Assembly: GCA_902806105.1 (NCBI GenBank)
Contig: CADCVI010000006.1
Span: 1-18,241 of the forward strand
From: an uncultured Rubrobacteraceae bacterium
GTDB lineage: Bacteria; Actinomycetota; Rubrobacteria; Rubrobacterales; Rubrobacteraceae
Direction of reading: 5' to 3'
DNA: 18,241 bases
Shown: positions 1-6,646 of the stretch, piece by piece
How the letters are laid out: each line of letters begins with the position of its first letter
Position numbering within the stretch: position 1 is the first letter of the stretch
The notes under the pieces: generated by a model
What the model saw: only the letters and a program-made list of their open reading frames with translations
Told to the model about the DNA's origin: nothing
Database searches by the model: none
Position numbers and translations under genes: made by a program

Positions 1-207
1 CTCCTCCTCCGTCTCTCTCGCGGGTTCGGAGCCCTTCAGGGAGCTTTCCGGGATGCTCCACCGCCCGCTGACGGGATCCTGCTCGGCCTCGATCTCTCCG
101 CTGGCCAGCCACTCCAGGATCCGGCGAAGGGGTACGTGGAGGATGCGGGCGGCCTCGGCCGGGGTGTGAGAGCCGTCTCCGTTCGCGTCGGGACGCCGCT
201 CAGTCAC
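1..207 (-). CDS. Excisionase/MerR-like helix-turn-helix protein (C-terminus beyond window)
   Basis: The visible 69 codons are open to the window edge, so the gene is truncated at its 3' end. A charged start (TERRPDANGDG) leads into an HTH core (HTPAEAARILHVPLRRILEW, then LASGEIEAEQDP) and a segment RWSIPESSL. This layout (AAxxLxV, then GxI, then W-x-I) is that of the small winged HTH of MerR/excisionase-type proteins. It probably binds DNA as a small regulator or element-encoded excisionase; the target cannot be read from the sequence. The GTG start at 207 lies inside the end of the upstream ORF (stop 202-200), which implies translational coupling. The domain call is fairly safe; the role is not. 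Confidence 0.6.
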   Translation of the reverse strand, partial: MTERRPDANGDGSHTPAEAARILHVPLRRILEWLASGEIEAEQDPVSGRWSIPESSLKGSEPARETEEE

Positions 208-322
208 GATTGCTCTTGTGGAAGCTCTCCGGCACCTCCGCGAGGACGTGCGTTTCCTCCACGACCTGCTGCCGCTCGTGCACCTCGTACAGTTTGTCGG
301 CGATGACCTTCTCTATCCTCAT
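200..322 (-). CDS. Small hypothetical protein, 40 aa, upstream of the HTH gene
   Basis: I do not recognise this ORF. ATG at 322 is preceded by AGGAG at 333-329, six bases upstream, and the stop overlaps the GTG of the HTH gene. Codons are strongly GC-ending (GTC, ATC, GCC, CTG, GAG), as in true genes here, whereas the other frames give arginine-rich shadows. The product starts MRIEKVIADKLYEVHERQQV and is charged, probably one amphipathic helix. A second in-frame ATG lies two codons upstream at 328, but the Shine-Dalgarno spacing favours 322. The pair could be a small regulatory or toxin-antitoxin-like unit, but nothing in the sequence proves that. Confidence 0.45.
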   Translation of the reverse strand: MRIEKVIADKLYEVHERQQVVEETHVLAEVPESFHKSNRD

Positions 323-374
323 CCACATCTCCTAGCCGACGCGTTTCTGCTCCTCCAGATGCGAGGATCGTGGC

Positions 375-505
375 CGTCGGGCCCGCCGAGTGTGCCCATA
401 TGGCCCACGCCGTCGATCCCCTCGGTGTGAGAGGCTTCGATGAGGCCCGGCACGCACACCCGCTCGATCTCCTCAGGGGTCTTCGAGTGCGGTAGCGGTC
501 GCTCA
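375..505 (-). pseudogene. Possible decayed small gene
   Basis: On the minus strand, one frame carries a stretch with coding-like codon use, including PEEIERVCVPGLIEASHTEG and then GVGHMGTLGGPDGHDP. It has no good start in that frame. The best end (HLEEQKRVG followed by TAG, just before the Shine-Dalgarno of the 40-aa ORF) lies in another frame, and an ATG (MSDRYR) lies in the third. The simplest reading is a short gene broken by one or two small indels; assembly error or chance are alternatives. No family was recognised. Confidence 0.2.
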
Positions 506-1069
506 TGCCTCGAACATTCTACGCGCCGACCGCAGCTCAAGTCGACGGCCCTCCGTGCCCACGAACGGATGAGCCAACGAGGGGACGACCACTGAACGAA
601 GGCAGGTAGACGCGTGTGACGCAGGATCGCCGTCCTTCCTGCCGCCGTCCGCGGGATGAGCCCGGCTCGGCGGTTGGCCTGGTGATGTGTTGCGTCGTCT
701 GGATCTAGCGACCGGCCCGGAGCCCTGATGCGGAAACGAAGCATATCCTCGAACATCCCTAGGCGCGCGCCGACCGCTCTCTGTACCGCCCTTGCCAAGG
801 AAGAAGCGCGCTCCCGGCGAACAACGCTCTGCCCAGCGTTCCCGGGTGGCCCTGGTGAACGCCGTTCCGCGGGGCCTGGGCTCGAATCCTACTGGGCGCG
901 CACCTGTTGCCTGGAAAACCACGGTGTTCGTAGCCCTTCGCTTCGGTCTGACCCCATGATCGCCACGTCCTTACCGCCCGGTTCAAGCTACCTGGACCAC
1001 GATAGGTTGCTCTCGGCAGAACAGAACTACCAAGCTTCCTCGCGGGCGTGGATGTTCCCGCGAGTCGAT
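506..1069. other. Apparent non-coding stretch; no intact gene seen
   Basis: Frames on both strands are open here only because of high GC. Their translations are arginine/serine/proline-rich and match no family I know. The stretch includes the structured, tRNA-like segment at 806-902 described separately. It may be degraded mobile or intergenic DNA between the HTH locus and the hydrogenase locus. Confidence 0.4.
806..902 (+). other. Structured, tRNA-like palindromic segment (not a functional tRNA)
   Basis: GCGCGCTC at 806-813 can pair over 8 bp, with one G-T pair, with GGGCGCGC at 894-901. Just inside the 3' arm, CTGGG-CTCGAAT-CCTAC resembles a T-arm. AACGCT/AGCGTT form a perfect 6-bp hairpin at 823-840. 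GGCCC/GGGCC can form a further arm between 848 and 876. A D-arm is missing, the central loop does not have 7 nt, and one T-stem pair is mismatched. It is therefore at most a degenerate tRNA or another structured element. Confidence 0.2.
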
Positions 1070-1300
1070 CTACACGATGCAGCCGCGACCCATCCAGCCG
1101 ATCCGGACCGGCTTGCCTTCCTCGACCAGAACGGGGACCGTACGGCTTCCGCCCGTGAGCGCGAGCATCCGCGCGCGGGCCTCAGGATCCTTCTCGACGT
1201 CGTACTCGACGAAGTCCGCCCCGCGCCATTCGAGATCCTCGCGGGCAGCTTCGCTGTGAGGACAACCCGCCGTCGTGTAAAGCTCCACCGGTCCGGACAC
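1070..1300 (-). CDS. Glutaredoxin-like protein, Uxx-star (seleno)protein type, Cys form
   Basis: This is a 76-aa thioredoxin-fold protein. It has ELYTTAGCPHS near the N-terminus (redox motif CPHS), an EYDV strand, the cis-proline motif TVPVLVEEG, and the C-terminal tail GWMGRGCIV. CxxS plus the terminal GRGC matches glutaredoxin-like Uxx-star proteins, some members of which carry selenocysteine in place of the first Cys. Here the codon is TGT, so it is cysteine. GTG at 1300 is preceded by GGAAGGAG with 5-nt spacing, so I chose it over longer in-frame starts. It is transcribed divergently from the hydrogenase operon and probably acts as a cytosolic thiol reductase or thiol sensor. Substrate unknown; the fold call is strong and the subfamily call moderate. 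Confidence 0.75.
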   Translation of the reverse strand: MSGPVELYTTAGCPHSEAAREDLEWRGADFVEYDVEKDPEARARMLALTGGSRTVPVLVEEGKPVRIGWMGRGCIV

Positions 1301-1360
1301 GTCATCTCCTTCCGGTAACCCTAATCTTTCTTCTACCCGGCATCGTACCCTGTTAGCTCC

Positions 1361-1380
1361 TGTGAAGTGTTGTGAGATGC
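1361..1380 (+). promoter_or_regulatory. Tandem TGTGA half-sites in the divergent intergenic region
   Basis: TGTGAAGTGT is followed directly by TGTGAGATGC, giving two TGTGA pentamers in direct orientation exactly 10 bp (one helical turn) apart. TGTGA is the half-site of Crp/GlxR-type regulators, but the matching inverted half (TCACA) is absent. The repeats lie about 60 bp upstream of the Uxx-star gene and about 110 bp upstream of the hydrogenase -35 box. This is suggestive only. Confidence 0.2.
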
Positions 1381-1490
1381 TACAGGTGCCCCCGTGCCCA
1401 TGCATATGGTTACTGTAAGTACTTGCCGAGTATGCGCGTAAGGCGAAACAGGGCGAAGAAAACATTGCGGCAAACGGTTCTCAGCGCGGC

Positions 1491-1519
1491 TTGACCCATG
1501 GTTTACGAGGCTATAAGAT
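1491..1519 (+). promoter_or_regulatory. Predicted housekeeping-type promoter of the hydrogenase operon
   Basis: TTGACC (1491-1496) and TAAGAT (1514-1519) are separated by 17 bp, a close match to the sigma-70/SigA consensus (TTGACA, TATAAT). The expected start site is about 1526, giving a leader of about 145 nt before hhyS. This is the most AT-rich part of the intergenic region. No second equally good promoter was seen inside the operon. A shifted -10 (TATAAG, 15-bp spacing) is a weaker alternative. Confidence 0.5.
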
Positions 1520-1535
1520 ACAAATACTACTATCG

Positions 1536-1592
1536 GCTGGTGGCCAGGGAGCCGGTTTAGTCCAGAAAACCCGGGGTTCAGGAAGGGAACCC
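1536..1592 (+). promoter_or_regulatory. Two hairpins in the hhyS leader
   Basis: Within the predicted 5' leader, CGGCT/AGCCG flank an 11-nt loop at about 1536-1556. GGGTTC (1574-1579) pairs perfectly with GAACCC (1587-1592) around a 7-nt loop. Neither is followed by a T-run, so they are not classical terminators, and I recognise no riboswitch class. They could stabilise the mRNA or be a site for regulation; stems this short can also arise by chance. Confidence 0.25.
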
Positions 1593-1671
1593 GAGCAAGC
1601 ATTTCAGCGGCTGCTACGTCGGGGAATCGGGGACGGTAGGTGGGGATGCAAGGGCAAAGGAGGAGTTTCTC

Positions 1672-2724
1672 GTGACGGAGACTCAGAGCACGGCCAGTGG
1701 GGTGGAGGAGGTCCACATATTGTGGATCTCGGAGGGGATGAGTTGTGACGGGGACACTGTCTCGATCACGGCGGCTACGCTGCCTAGCATAGAAGATGTG
1801 TTGCTGGGCAATCTGCCGGGGCTCCCGAAGGTTCACCTGCACAACAAGGTGCTCTCTCCCACGCTCGGCGGGGAGGAGTACATGCTTCCGTTCCGGCAGG
1901 CGGCGAACGACGAGCTGGGCGCGCCCTTCGTGCTGGTGATTGAGGGCTCCATCCCGAACGAGAACATCAACGGGGACGGGTACTGGACCTCGTTCGGGAA
2001 CGACCTGGACACCGGCGAGCCGCTGACCCTGAACTGGTGGATCGACCGGCTCGCGCCGAGGGCGTGGGCGGTCGTCGGGGCGGGGACGTGCGCGACCTAC
2101 GGCGGCATCCACGCGATGGCGGGCAACCCCACGGGGAGCATGGGGCTCGCGGACTACTTGGGGTGGGACTTCCGGTCCGTGGCAGGCATCCCGATCGTGA
2201 ACGTGCCCGGGTGTCCGGTCCAGCCGGACAACTTCATGGAGACGCTGGCGTGGCTCTTGTACCAGGCTGCAGGGCTCTCGCCGATGATCCCGCTGGACGA
2301 CAAGCTCAGGCCGACTTGGCTCTTCGGGAAGACGGTCCACGAGGGCTGCGACCGGGCCGGATACTACGAGCAGGGCGACTTCGCGATGGACTACAACTCG
2401 CCCAAGTGCATCGTCAAGCTCGGGTGCTGGGGGCCTGTCGTGAACTGCAACGTGACCAAGCGGGGCTGGATGGATGGCCTCGGGGGTTGCCCGAACGTGG
2501 GCGGCATCTGTATCGGGTGCACGATGCCGGGCTTCCCGGACAAGTTCATGCCGTTCATGGACGAGCCGCCGGGCGGGACCGTCTCGTCGACGCTGACGAA
2601 GGCTTACGGGACCATGATCCGAAAGCTCCGCGGCATCACCAACACGACGCTCAACAAGGAACCCAAGTGGCGCCACAACAGGGGTGAGCTCACGACCGGA
2701 TACGACCCGCGGTGGCGGGCGTAG
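1672..2724 (+). CDS. hhyS: Group 1h [NiFe]-hydrogenase small subunit
   Basis: This 350-aa subunit carries the iron-sulfur relay that takes electrons from the [NiFe] site in HhyL. The proximal-cluster ligands are C25 with D28 in SCDGD, C140 in GAGTCATYGG and C181 in VPGCPVQ. Asp replaces the fourth Cys, the 3Cys-1Asp ligation reported for the oxygen-insensitive actinobacterial-type enzyme. H223, C226, C246 and C252 fit the distal cluster; C259, C273, C280 and C283 supply the medial cluster and one extra Cys. There is no twin-arginine signal or C-terminal anchor, so the enzyme is predicted to stay on the cytosolic side, unlike classical group 1 enzymes. GTG at 1672 follows AAGGAGG with 8-nt spacing. 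The family assignment is secure. Confidence 0.96.
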   Translation: MTETQSTASGVEEVHILWISEGMSCDGDTVSITAATLPSIEDVLLGNLPGLPKVHLHNKVLSPTLGGEEYMLPFRQAANDELGAPFVLVIEGSIPNENINGDGYWTSFGNDLDTGEPLTLNWWIDRLAPRAWAVVGAGTCATYGGIHAMAGNPTGSMGLADYLGWDFRSVAGIPIVNVPGCPVQPDNFMETLAWLLYQAAGLSPMIPLDDKLRPTWLFGKTVHEGCDRAGYYEQGDFAMDYNSPKCIVKLGCWGPVVNCNVTKRGWMDGLGGCPNVGGICIGCTMPGFPDKFMPFMDEPPGGTVSSTLTKAYGTMIRKLRGITNTTLNKEPKWRHNRGELTTGYDPRWRA

Positions 2725-2738
2725 AGGGGGCGAGAAGA

Positions 2739-4532
2739 GTGGTTTTGAGAGAGGAAGTACCGCGGCAATCCAGGAACCTCACGGAGATGTCGTGGGACCC
2801 TATAACGCGCATCGTCGGGAACCTCGGGATCTACACGAAGATAGACTTCGACAACCGGGAAGTGGTCGAGTGCAAGAGCACCTCCTCCATCTTCCGCGGC
2901 TACAGCGTGTTCATGAAGGGCAAGGACCCGCGCGACGCGCACTTCATCACTAGCCGCATCTGCGGCATCTGCGGGGACAACCACGCAGTCTGCTCCGTCT
3001 ACGCCCAGAACATGGCGTACGGGGTGAAGACGCCGCACCTCGGCGAGTGGATCGTCAACCTCGGCGAGGCCGCCGAGTTTATGTTCGACCATACGATCTT
3101 CCAGGATAACCTCGTCTTCGTGGACTTCTGCGAGCAGATGGTCCGGGAAACCAACCCGAGCCTCCTGGAACGTGCGGAGAGGACACCCGCTCCCCACGCT
3201 GAGATCCACGGCTTCCGCACCATCGCGGACATCATGCGGTCCTTCAACCCGTTCACCGGGGAGACGTACAAGGAAGCATTGCAGATGAGCCGCCTCACGC
3301 GGGAGATGTTCTGCCTGATGGAGGGGCGTCACGTCCACCCCTCGACAGTGTATCCGGGCGGGGTAGGGACCGTGCCGACGCCGCAGCTCTTCACGGATTA
3401 CCTTGTCCGCCTGATGCGGTTCATGGATTTCGTCAAGAAGGCAGTGCCGATGAACGACGACGTCTTCGATTTCTTCTACGAGGCGCTGCCGGGCTACGAA
3501 GAGGTCGGGAAACGGCGCACCCTGCTCGCGTGCTGGGGCTCGTTCAACAACCCGGATCACGTCGACTACGACTACCGGAACATGAACGGCTGGGGCAACG
3601 AGATGTTCGTCACGCCCGGCATCGTCGTGGACGGCGAGCTCGTGACGACGAACCTCGTGGACATAAACGTGGGGTTGCGCATCCTGCTCGGCTCCTCCTA
3701 CTACGAGGACTGGACCGACGAGGAGACCTTCGTAACCCACGACCCGCTGGGCAACCCCATAGACAAGCGCCACCCCTGGAACCAGACCACCGTCCCGAGG
3801 CCCCAGAAGCGGGACCTCGAGGGCGGGAACTACTCCTGGGTCATGAGCCCGCGCTGGTTCGACAAGCGAACCGGGGATCATCTCGCGCTGGATACCGGCG
3901 GCGGGCCGTTGGCCCGGCTGTGGGCCACCGCGCTCGCGCAGAAGGTCGATATCGGCTACGTCAAGTCCACGGGGAGCAGCGTGCAGATCAACCTGCCAAA
4001 GACCGGCGCCATGCCCGAGACGCAGTTCGAGTGGAAGATACCGGAGCAGGGGTCCAACACCATCGAGCGCGACCGGGCGCGGGTCTACTTCGTGGCCTAC
4101 GCCGCGGCGTCGGCGGTCTACTTCCTGGAGAGGGCTCTGGACCTCGTGCGTGGCGGCGAGACCAAGGTCTTCCAGGAGTTCGAGGTGCCGGACGAGGCGA
4201 TCGGCTGCGGCTTCCACGAGGCGGTGCGCGGGGTCTTGTCGCACCACATGGTGATCCGGGACGGCAAGATCGCCAACTACCACCCCTATCCGCCGACGCC
4301 GTGGAACGCCAGCCCCCGCGACTACTATGGGACGCCAGGGCCGTACGAGGATGCGGTGCAGGGGCTCCGGATCTTCGAAGAGAATGGGCGGGAGGACTTC
4401 AAGGGCATCGACATCATGCGCACGGTTCGTAGCTTCGACCCGTGCCTGCCCTGCGGGGTCCACATGTACCTTGGCGACGGCAAGACGCTGGAGAAGCGCC
4501 ACTCCCCGACGCTCGGCGTGGGCGTCGAGTAG
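2739..4532 (+). CDS. hhyL: Group 1h [NiFe]-hydrogenase large (catalytic) subunit
   Basis: This 597-aa subunit binds the NiFe(CN)2CO site and oxidises H2. The N-terminal motif RICGICGDNHAVC supplies C75 and C78, and the C-terminal DPCLPCGVH supplies C569 and C572. The signature DPITRIVGNLGIYTKIDF and the long STSSIFRGYSVFMKGKDP segment are typical of group 1h. After the motif His, a 22-residue tail (MYLGDGK...) remains, which should be removed by the endopeptidase at 8950 after nickel insertion. I chose GTG 2739 because AGGGGG (2725-2730) sits 8 nt upstream. An in-frame GTG at 2712 would overlap hhyS by 13 bp but has no Shine-Dalgarno. The gene is translated right behind hhyS. Confidence 0.95.
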   Translation: MVLREEVPRQSRNLTEMSWDPITRIVGNLGIYTKIDFDNREVVECKSTSSIFRGYSVFMKGKDPRDAHFITSRICGICGDNHAVCSVYAQNMAYGVKTPHLGEWIVNLGEAAEFMFDHTIFQDNLVFVDFCEQMVRETNPSLLERAERTPAPHAEIHGFRTIADIMRSFNPFTGETYKEALQMSRLTREMFCLMEGRHVHPSTVYPGGVGTVPTPQLFTDYLVRLMRFMDFVKKAVPMNDDVFDFFYEALPGYEEVGKRRTLLACWGSFNNPDHVDYDYRNMNGWGNEMFVTPGIVVDGELVTTNLVDINVGLRILLGSSYYEDWTDEETFVTHDPLGNPIDKRHPWNQTTVPRPQKRDLEGGNYSWVMSPRWFDKRTGDHLALDTGGGPLARLWATALAQKVDIGYVKSTGSSVQINLPKTGAMPETQFEWKIPEQGSNTIERDRARVYFVAYAAASAVYFLERALDLVRGGETKVFQEFEVPDEAIGCGFHEAVRGVLSHHMVIRDGKIANYHPYPPTPWNASPRDYYGTPGPYEDAVQGLRIFEENGREDFKGIDIMRTVRSFDPCLPCGVHMYLGDGKTLEKRHSPTLGVGVE

Positions 4533-4559
4533 CCCCACGGGCCATGCGGCGGAAATTCA

Positions 4560-4585
4560 GGCGGGTCCGGAGTTTCGGACCCGCC
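4560..4585 (+). other. Intergenic GC hairpin between hhyL and the accessory genes
   Basis: GGCGGGTCCG and CGGACCCGCC form a perfect 10-bp stem around the 6-nt loop GAGTTT, in the 69-bp gap after the hhyL stop. There is no T-run, so it is not a classical intrinsic terminator. It ends about 16 nt before the next start, just ahead of its GGAAAGG ribosome site. It could protect the upstream mRNA 3' end or partially attenuate, which would lower accessory expression relative to the structural subunits. Confidence 0.6.
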
Positions 4586-4601
4586 CCCCGGAAAGGTTGA
4601 G

Positions 4602-5489
4602 ATGCTTCTAGACGACCGTGGACATCAAGAGCGGGTCGCCAGGATGGAGATCCTCCTGGAGCGGATCGAGAGCCTCAAGGACCCTGATGCCCGGGCCGTG
4701 GCGGGGGAGATGGTGGGGACTCTGCTGGACCTCTACGGTGACGGCCTGGCACGCATGATGGACCTCGTCCACGAGACGGGGAACGGCGGGGCTTTCGAAG
4801 CCTTCGCAAACGACGAGCTCGTCTCGCACCTGCTCCTCCTGCACGGGCTGCATCCTGTAGACGTGGAGACGCGGGTGCTCGAGGCCCTCGAAGAGGTGCG
4901 TCCCTACCTGCAATCTCATGGGGGGAACGTGGAGTTTCTGGGGGTGGAGGGTGGCGTGGCGCGGCTGAGGATGCAGGGGAGCTGCGACGGGTGCCCCTCC
5001 TCCGCGATGACGCTCAAGCTGGCGATAGAGGAGGCCGTACTGAAGGCCGCTCCGGACCTCGACGGTATACGGGCCGAGGGGGTTGCCGAACCCAGACCCG
5101 CGCCGAACATCGTGGCTGGTCCGACGCTGCGCAGGAAGGAGAAGAAGCAGCCGGAGGGGGACGAGGCCGCCTGGAGGGCCGTCGACGGGTTGGTCAACCT
5201 CACCGGCGGCGGGCTGCTGGTGAAGGAGGTCTCCGGCGAGCCGGTGCTGTTCGTGAAGCTGGCGAACGATATGTTCGCCTACCGTGACCTGTGTCCAGGT
5301 TGCGGGGGGGCGTTGGAGGGCGGGATGCTCAGGGTGGCGGAGCTTTCGTGTCCGGGATGCGAGCGCCGCTACGACGTTCGCCGGGCCGGGAGGTGCCTGG
5401 ATTCCCCGCAGCTCCATCTGGAGCCCATCCCGCTGCTCTTGGGCGAGGACGGGGCGGTCCGGATCGCCATACCGGGCGTGGCGGGCTGA
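4602..5489 (+). CDS. hhyE: NifU-domain/Rieske-like fusion, probable hydrogenase electron-transfer Fe-S protein
   Basis: The 295-aa protein has three parts. Residues 1-85 form a helical N-terminus unlike a known domain. Residues about 88-160 form a NifU C-terminal-type domain with CDGC (C128, C131). Residues about 190-290 form a Rieske-type ferredoxin-like domain. In that last domain the metal loops read CPGC (C231, C234) and CPGC (C250, C253), so both usual His ligands are replaced by Cys. Four cysteines would suit a rubredoxin-like iron or an all-Cys cluster rather than a true Rieske centre. Its position directly after hhySL fits the predicted iron-sulfur partner called HhyE in mycobacteria; the symbol is given by synteny. 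It may carry electrons towards the quinone pool or help build clusters. Confidence 0.8.
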   Translation: MLLDDRGHQERVARMEILLERIESLKDPDARAVAGEMVGTLLDLYGDGLARMMDLVHETGNGGAFEAFANDELVSHLLLLHGLHPVDVETRVLEALEEVRPYLQSHGGNVEFLGVEGGVARLRMQGSCDGCPSSAMTLKLAIEEAVLKAAPDLDGIRAEGVAEPRPAPNIVAGPTLRRKEKKQPEGDEAAWRAVDGLVNLTGGGLLVKEVSGEPVLFVKLANDMFAYRDLCPGCGGALEGGMLRVAELSCPGCERRYDVRRAGRCLDSPQLHLEPIPLLLGEDGAVRIAIPGVAG

Positions 5490-5492
5490 GGC

Positions 5493-6185
5493 ATGGCCGA
5501 ACGGAGCAACGGGAGGACCTCCTCGGCCTTCTCCGCGCTGCGCCGGTTGTCCCGGGAGTTCGGGAAGGCGGAGGAAGCGGCGGCCGAGGCAGCCCGCGAG
5601 CGCGCCGCCGAAGAGCGCTGTGATCTGTGCGGCGCTCCGATACCGGCCGAGCACCGTCACCTCCTGGAGGTGGCGACCCGGGGGATCATGTGCTCCTGCC
5701 GACCGTGCTCCATCCTGTTCGACAGCAGGGCGGCGAGCGAAGGGCGTTACCGGCTCATCCCCGACCGTCACCTCTTCCTCGACGATTTCGAGATGAGCGA
5801 TGCCCGGTGGGAGAGCCTTCGCATACCCGTCGACATGGCGTTCTTCTTCCACAGCGCGCCCGCGGGACGCATCGTGGCGTTCTACCCCGGTCCGATGGGG
5901 CCGACGGAGTCCCTCCTGAAGCTGAGCGCCTGGCAGGAGCTGGAGGAGGCCAACCCCGTGCTTCGGGAGATGGAGCACGACGTGGAGGCGCTCCTGGTTA
6001 ACCGGGCGCGGGGCACACGGGAGCATTTTCTGGTCCCCATGGACAGGTGTTACGGCCTGGTCGGCCTCATCCGGACCCACTGGAGGGGTTTCAGCGGGGG
6101 CCGGGAGGTGTGGGAGGAGTTGGAGCGGTTCTTCGAGGAGTTGCGGATGCGTTCCAGGACCGTGAGCAGAGAGAGGAGGGCTTGA
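5493..6185 (+). CDS. DUF5947 family protein
   Basis: This 230-aa soluble protein has an alanine/glutamate-rich N-terminal helix (to about 42). A cysteine-rich module follows: CDLC (C43, C46), then histidines at 54 and 56, then CSCRPC (C67-C72), which could bind zinc or iron. The remaining alpha/beta region includes FFFHSAPAGRIVAFYPGPMG and a C-terminal segment CYGLVGLIRTHWRGFSGG. It matches the DUF5947 family found beside actinobacterial [NiFe]-hydrogenase genes; no biochemical role is known to me. It starts 4 bp after the NifU/Rieske gene, and its stop shares TGATG with the next gene, so it is co-translated. A scaffold or maturation factor is the likeliest inference. Confidence 0.8.
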   Translation: MAERSNGRTSSAFSALRRLSREFGKAEEAAAEAARERAAEERCDLCGAPIPAEHRHLLEVATRGIMCSCRPCSILFDSRAASEGRYRLIPDRHLFLDDFEMSDARWESLRIPVDMAFFFHSAPAGRIVAFYPGPMGPTESLLKLSAWQELEEANPVLREMEHDVEALLVNRARGTREHFLVPMDRCYGLVGLIRTHWRGFSGGREVWEELERFFEELRMRSRTVSRERRA

Positions 6186-6631
6186 TGACGGCGCGGGAGA
6201 ACGAGCGGATCGTGCGACAGGCTCACGCCGCGTATGGCGAGCGAGACCTGGACCGTACGGTCGCGAGCTACGCGGAGGACGCGGAGCGGTTTCAGGTCGC
6301 GACTGGGGATACCTACCGGGGGCGTGAGGGGTACAGGCAATGATTGCAGAACTGGATCGACGCCTTTCCCGATTCCAGGACGGAGGTTACCGCCGTGTAC
6401 GCCGGGGAGGATTTCGCGGTGGTCGAGTATGTGGGCAGGGGCACCCACGAGGGCACGTTCAGGGGACCGGCGGGGGAGATCCCGCCGACCGGCAGGCACG
6501 TCGAGCTCCTCTTCCGCGAGATCCATTGTTTCAGGGACGGCAAGATCTTCTCCACGCGCTCCTACTTCGACGTGGCCGGCATGATGGCCCAGCTCGGCTT
6601 GCTGCCCTCACGGGAGCTGGCGGAGGCGTGA
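6185..6631 (+). pseudogene. SnoaL/NTF2-like protein interrupted by an in-frame TGA
   Basis: From ATG 6185 (Shine-Dalgarno AGGAGG at 6174-6179) the frame encodes the N-terminal half of an NTF2/SnoaL-like alpha+beta barrel (NERIVRQAHAAYGERDLDRT... to GREGYRQ). It then meets TGA at 6341-6343 and continues without a frame change as LQNWIDAFPDSRTEV... up to the normal stop at 6629-6631. Read through, it is a 149-codon gene of normal family length. The TGA stands where relatives usually have an aromatic or aliphatic residue, so TGG to TGA is the simplest origin. The second half has only a TTG at 6344 without a ribosome site. Nonsense mutation, sequencing error, or programmed readthrough (selenocysteine or other) are all possible. 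Members of this fold are isomerases, cyclases or binding proteins; its role in the hydrogenase locus is unknown. Confidence 0.7.
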
Positions 6632-6646
6632 ACCTACGTGTTCTCC

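Noticed and set aside
806..902. Functional tRNA or selC gene on the plus strand
   Set aside because: No D-arm fits between the acceptor arm and the central hairpin, the hairpin loop is 6 or 8 nt instead of 7, and no selenocysteine anticodon is in position.
728..1318. 196-codon plus-strand open frame
   Set aside because: Arginine-rich translation without family features. Its 3' part is antisense to the well-supported glutaredoxin-like gene.
1333..2676. Long minus-strand open frame opposite hhyS
   Set aside because: It is antisense to hhyS with His/Arg/Pro-rich composition, typical of a shadow frame at high GC.
2604..4538. 644-codon minus-strand open frame opposite hhyL
   Set aside because: It mirrors hhyL codon positions. 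No domain or ribosome site supports it.
6352..6378. A true bacterial SECIS element
   Set aside because: Place and stem length are suggestive, but the apical loop lacks the conserved GU and the bulged T is on the 3' side, so I do not call it.
6344..6631. Independent gene starting at TTG 6344
   Set aside because: No ribosome site precedes it, and the product would be half an NTF2-like fold. It is better explained as the 3' half of the interrupted SnoaL-like gene.
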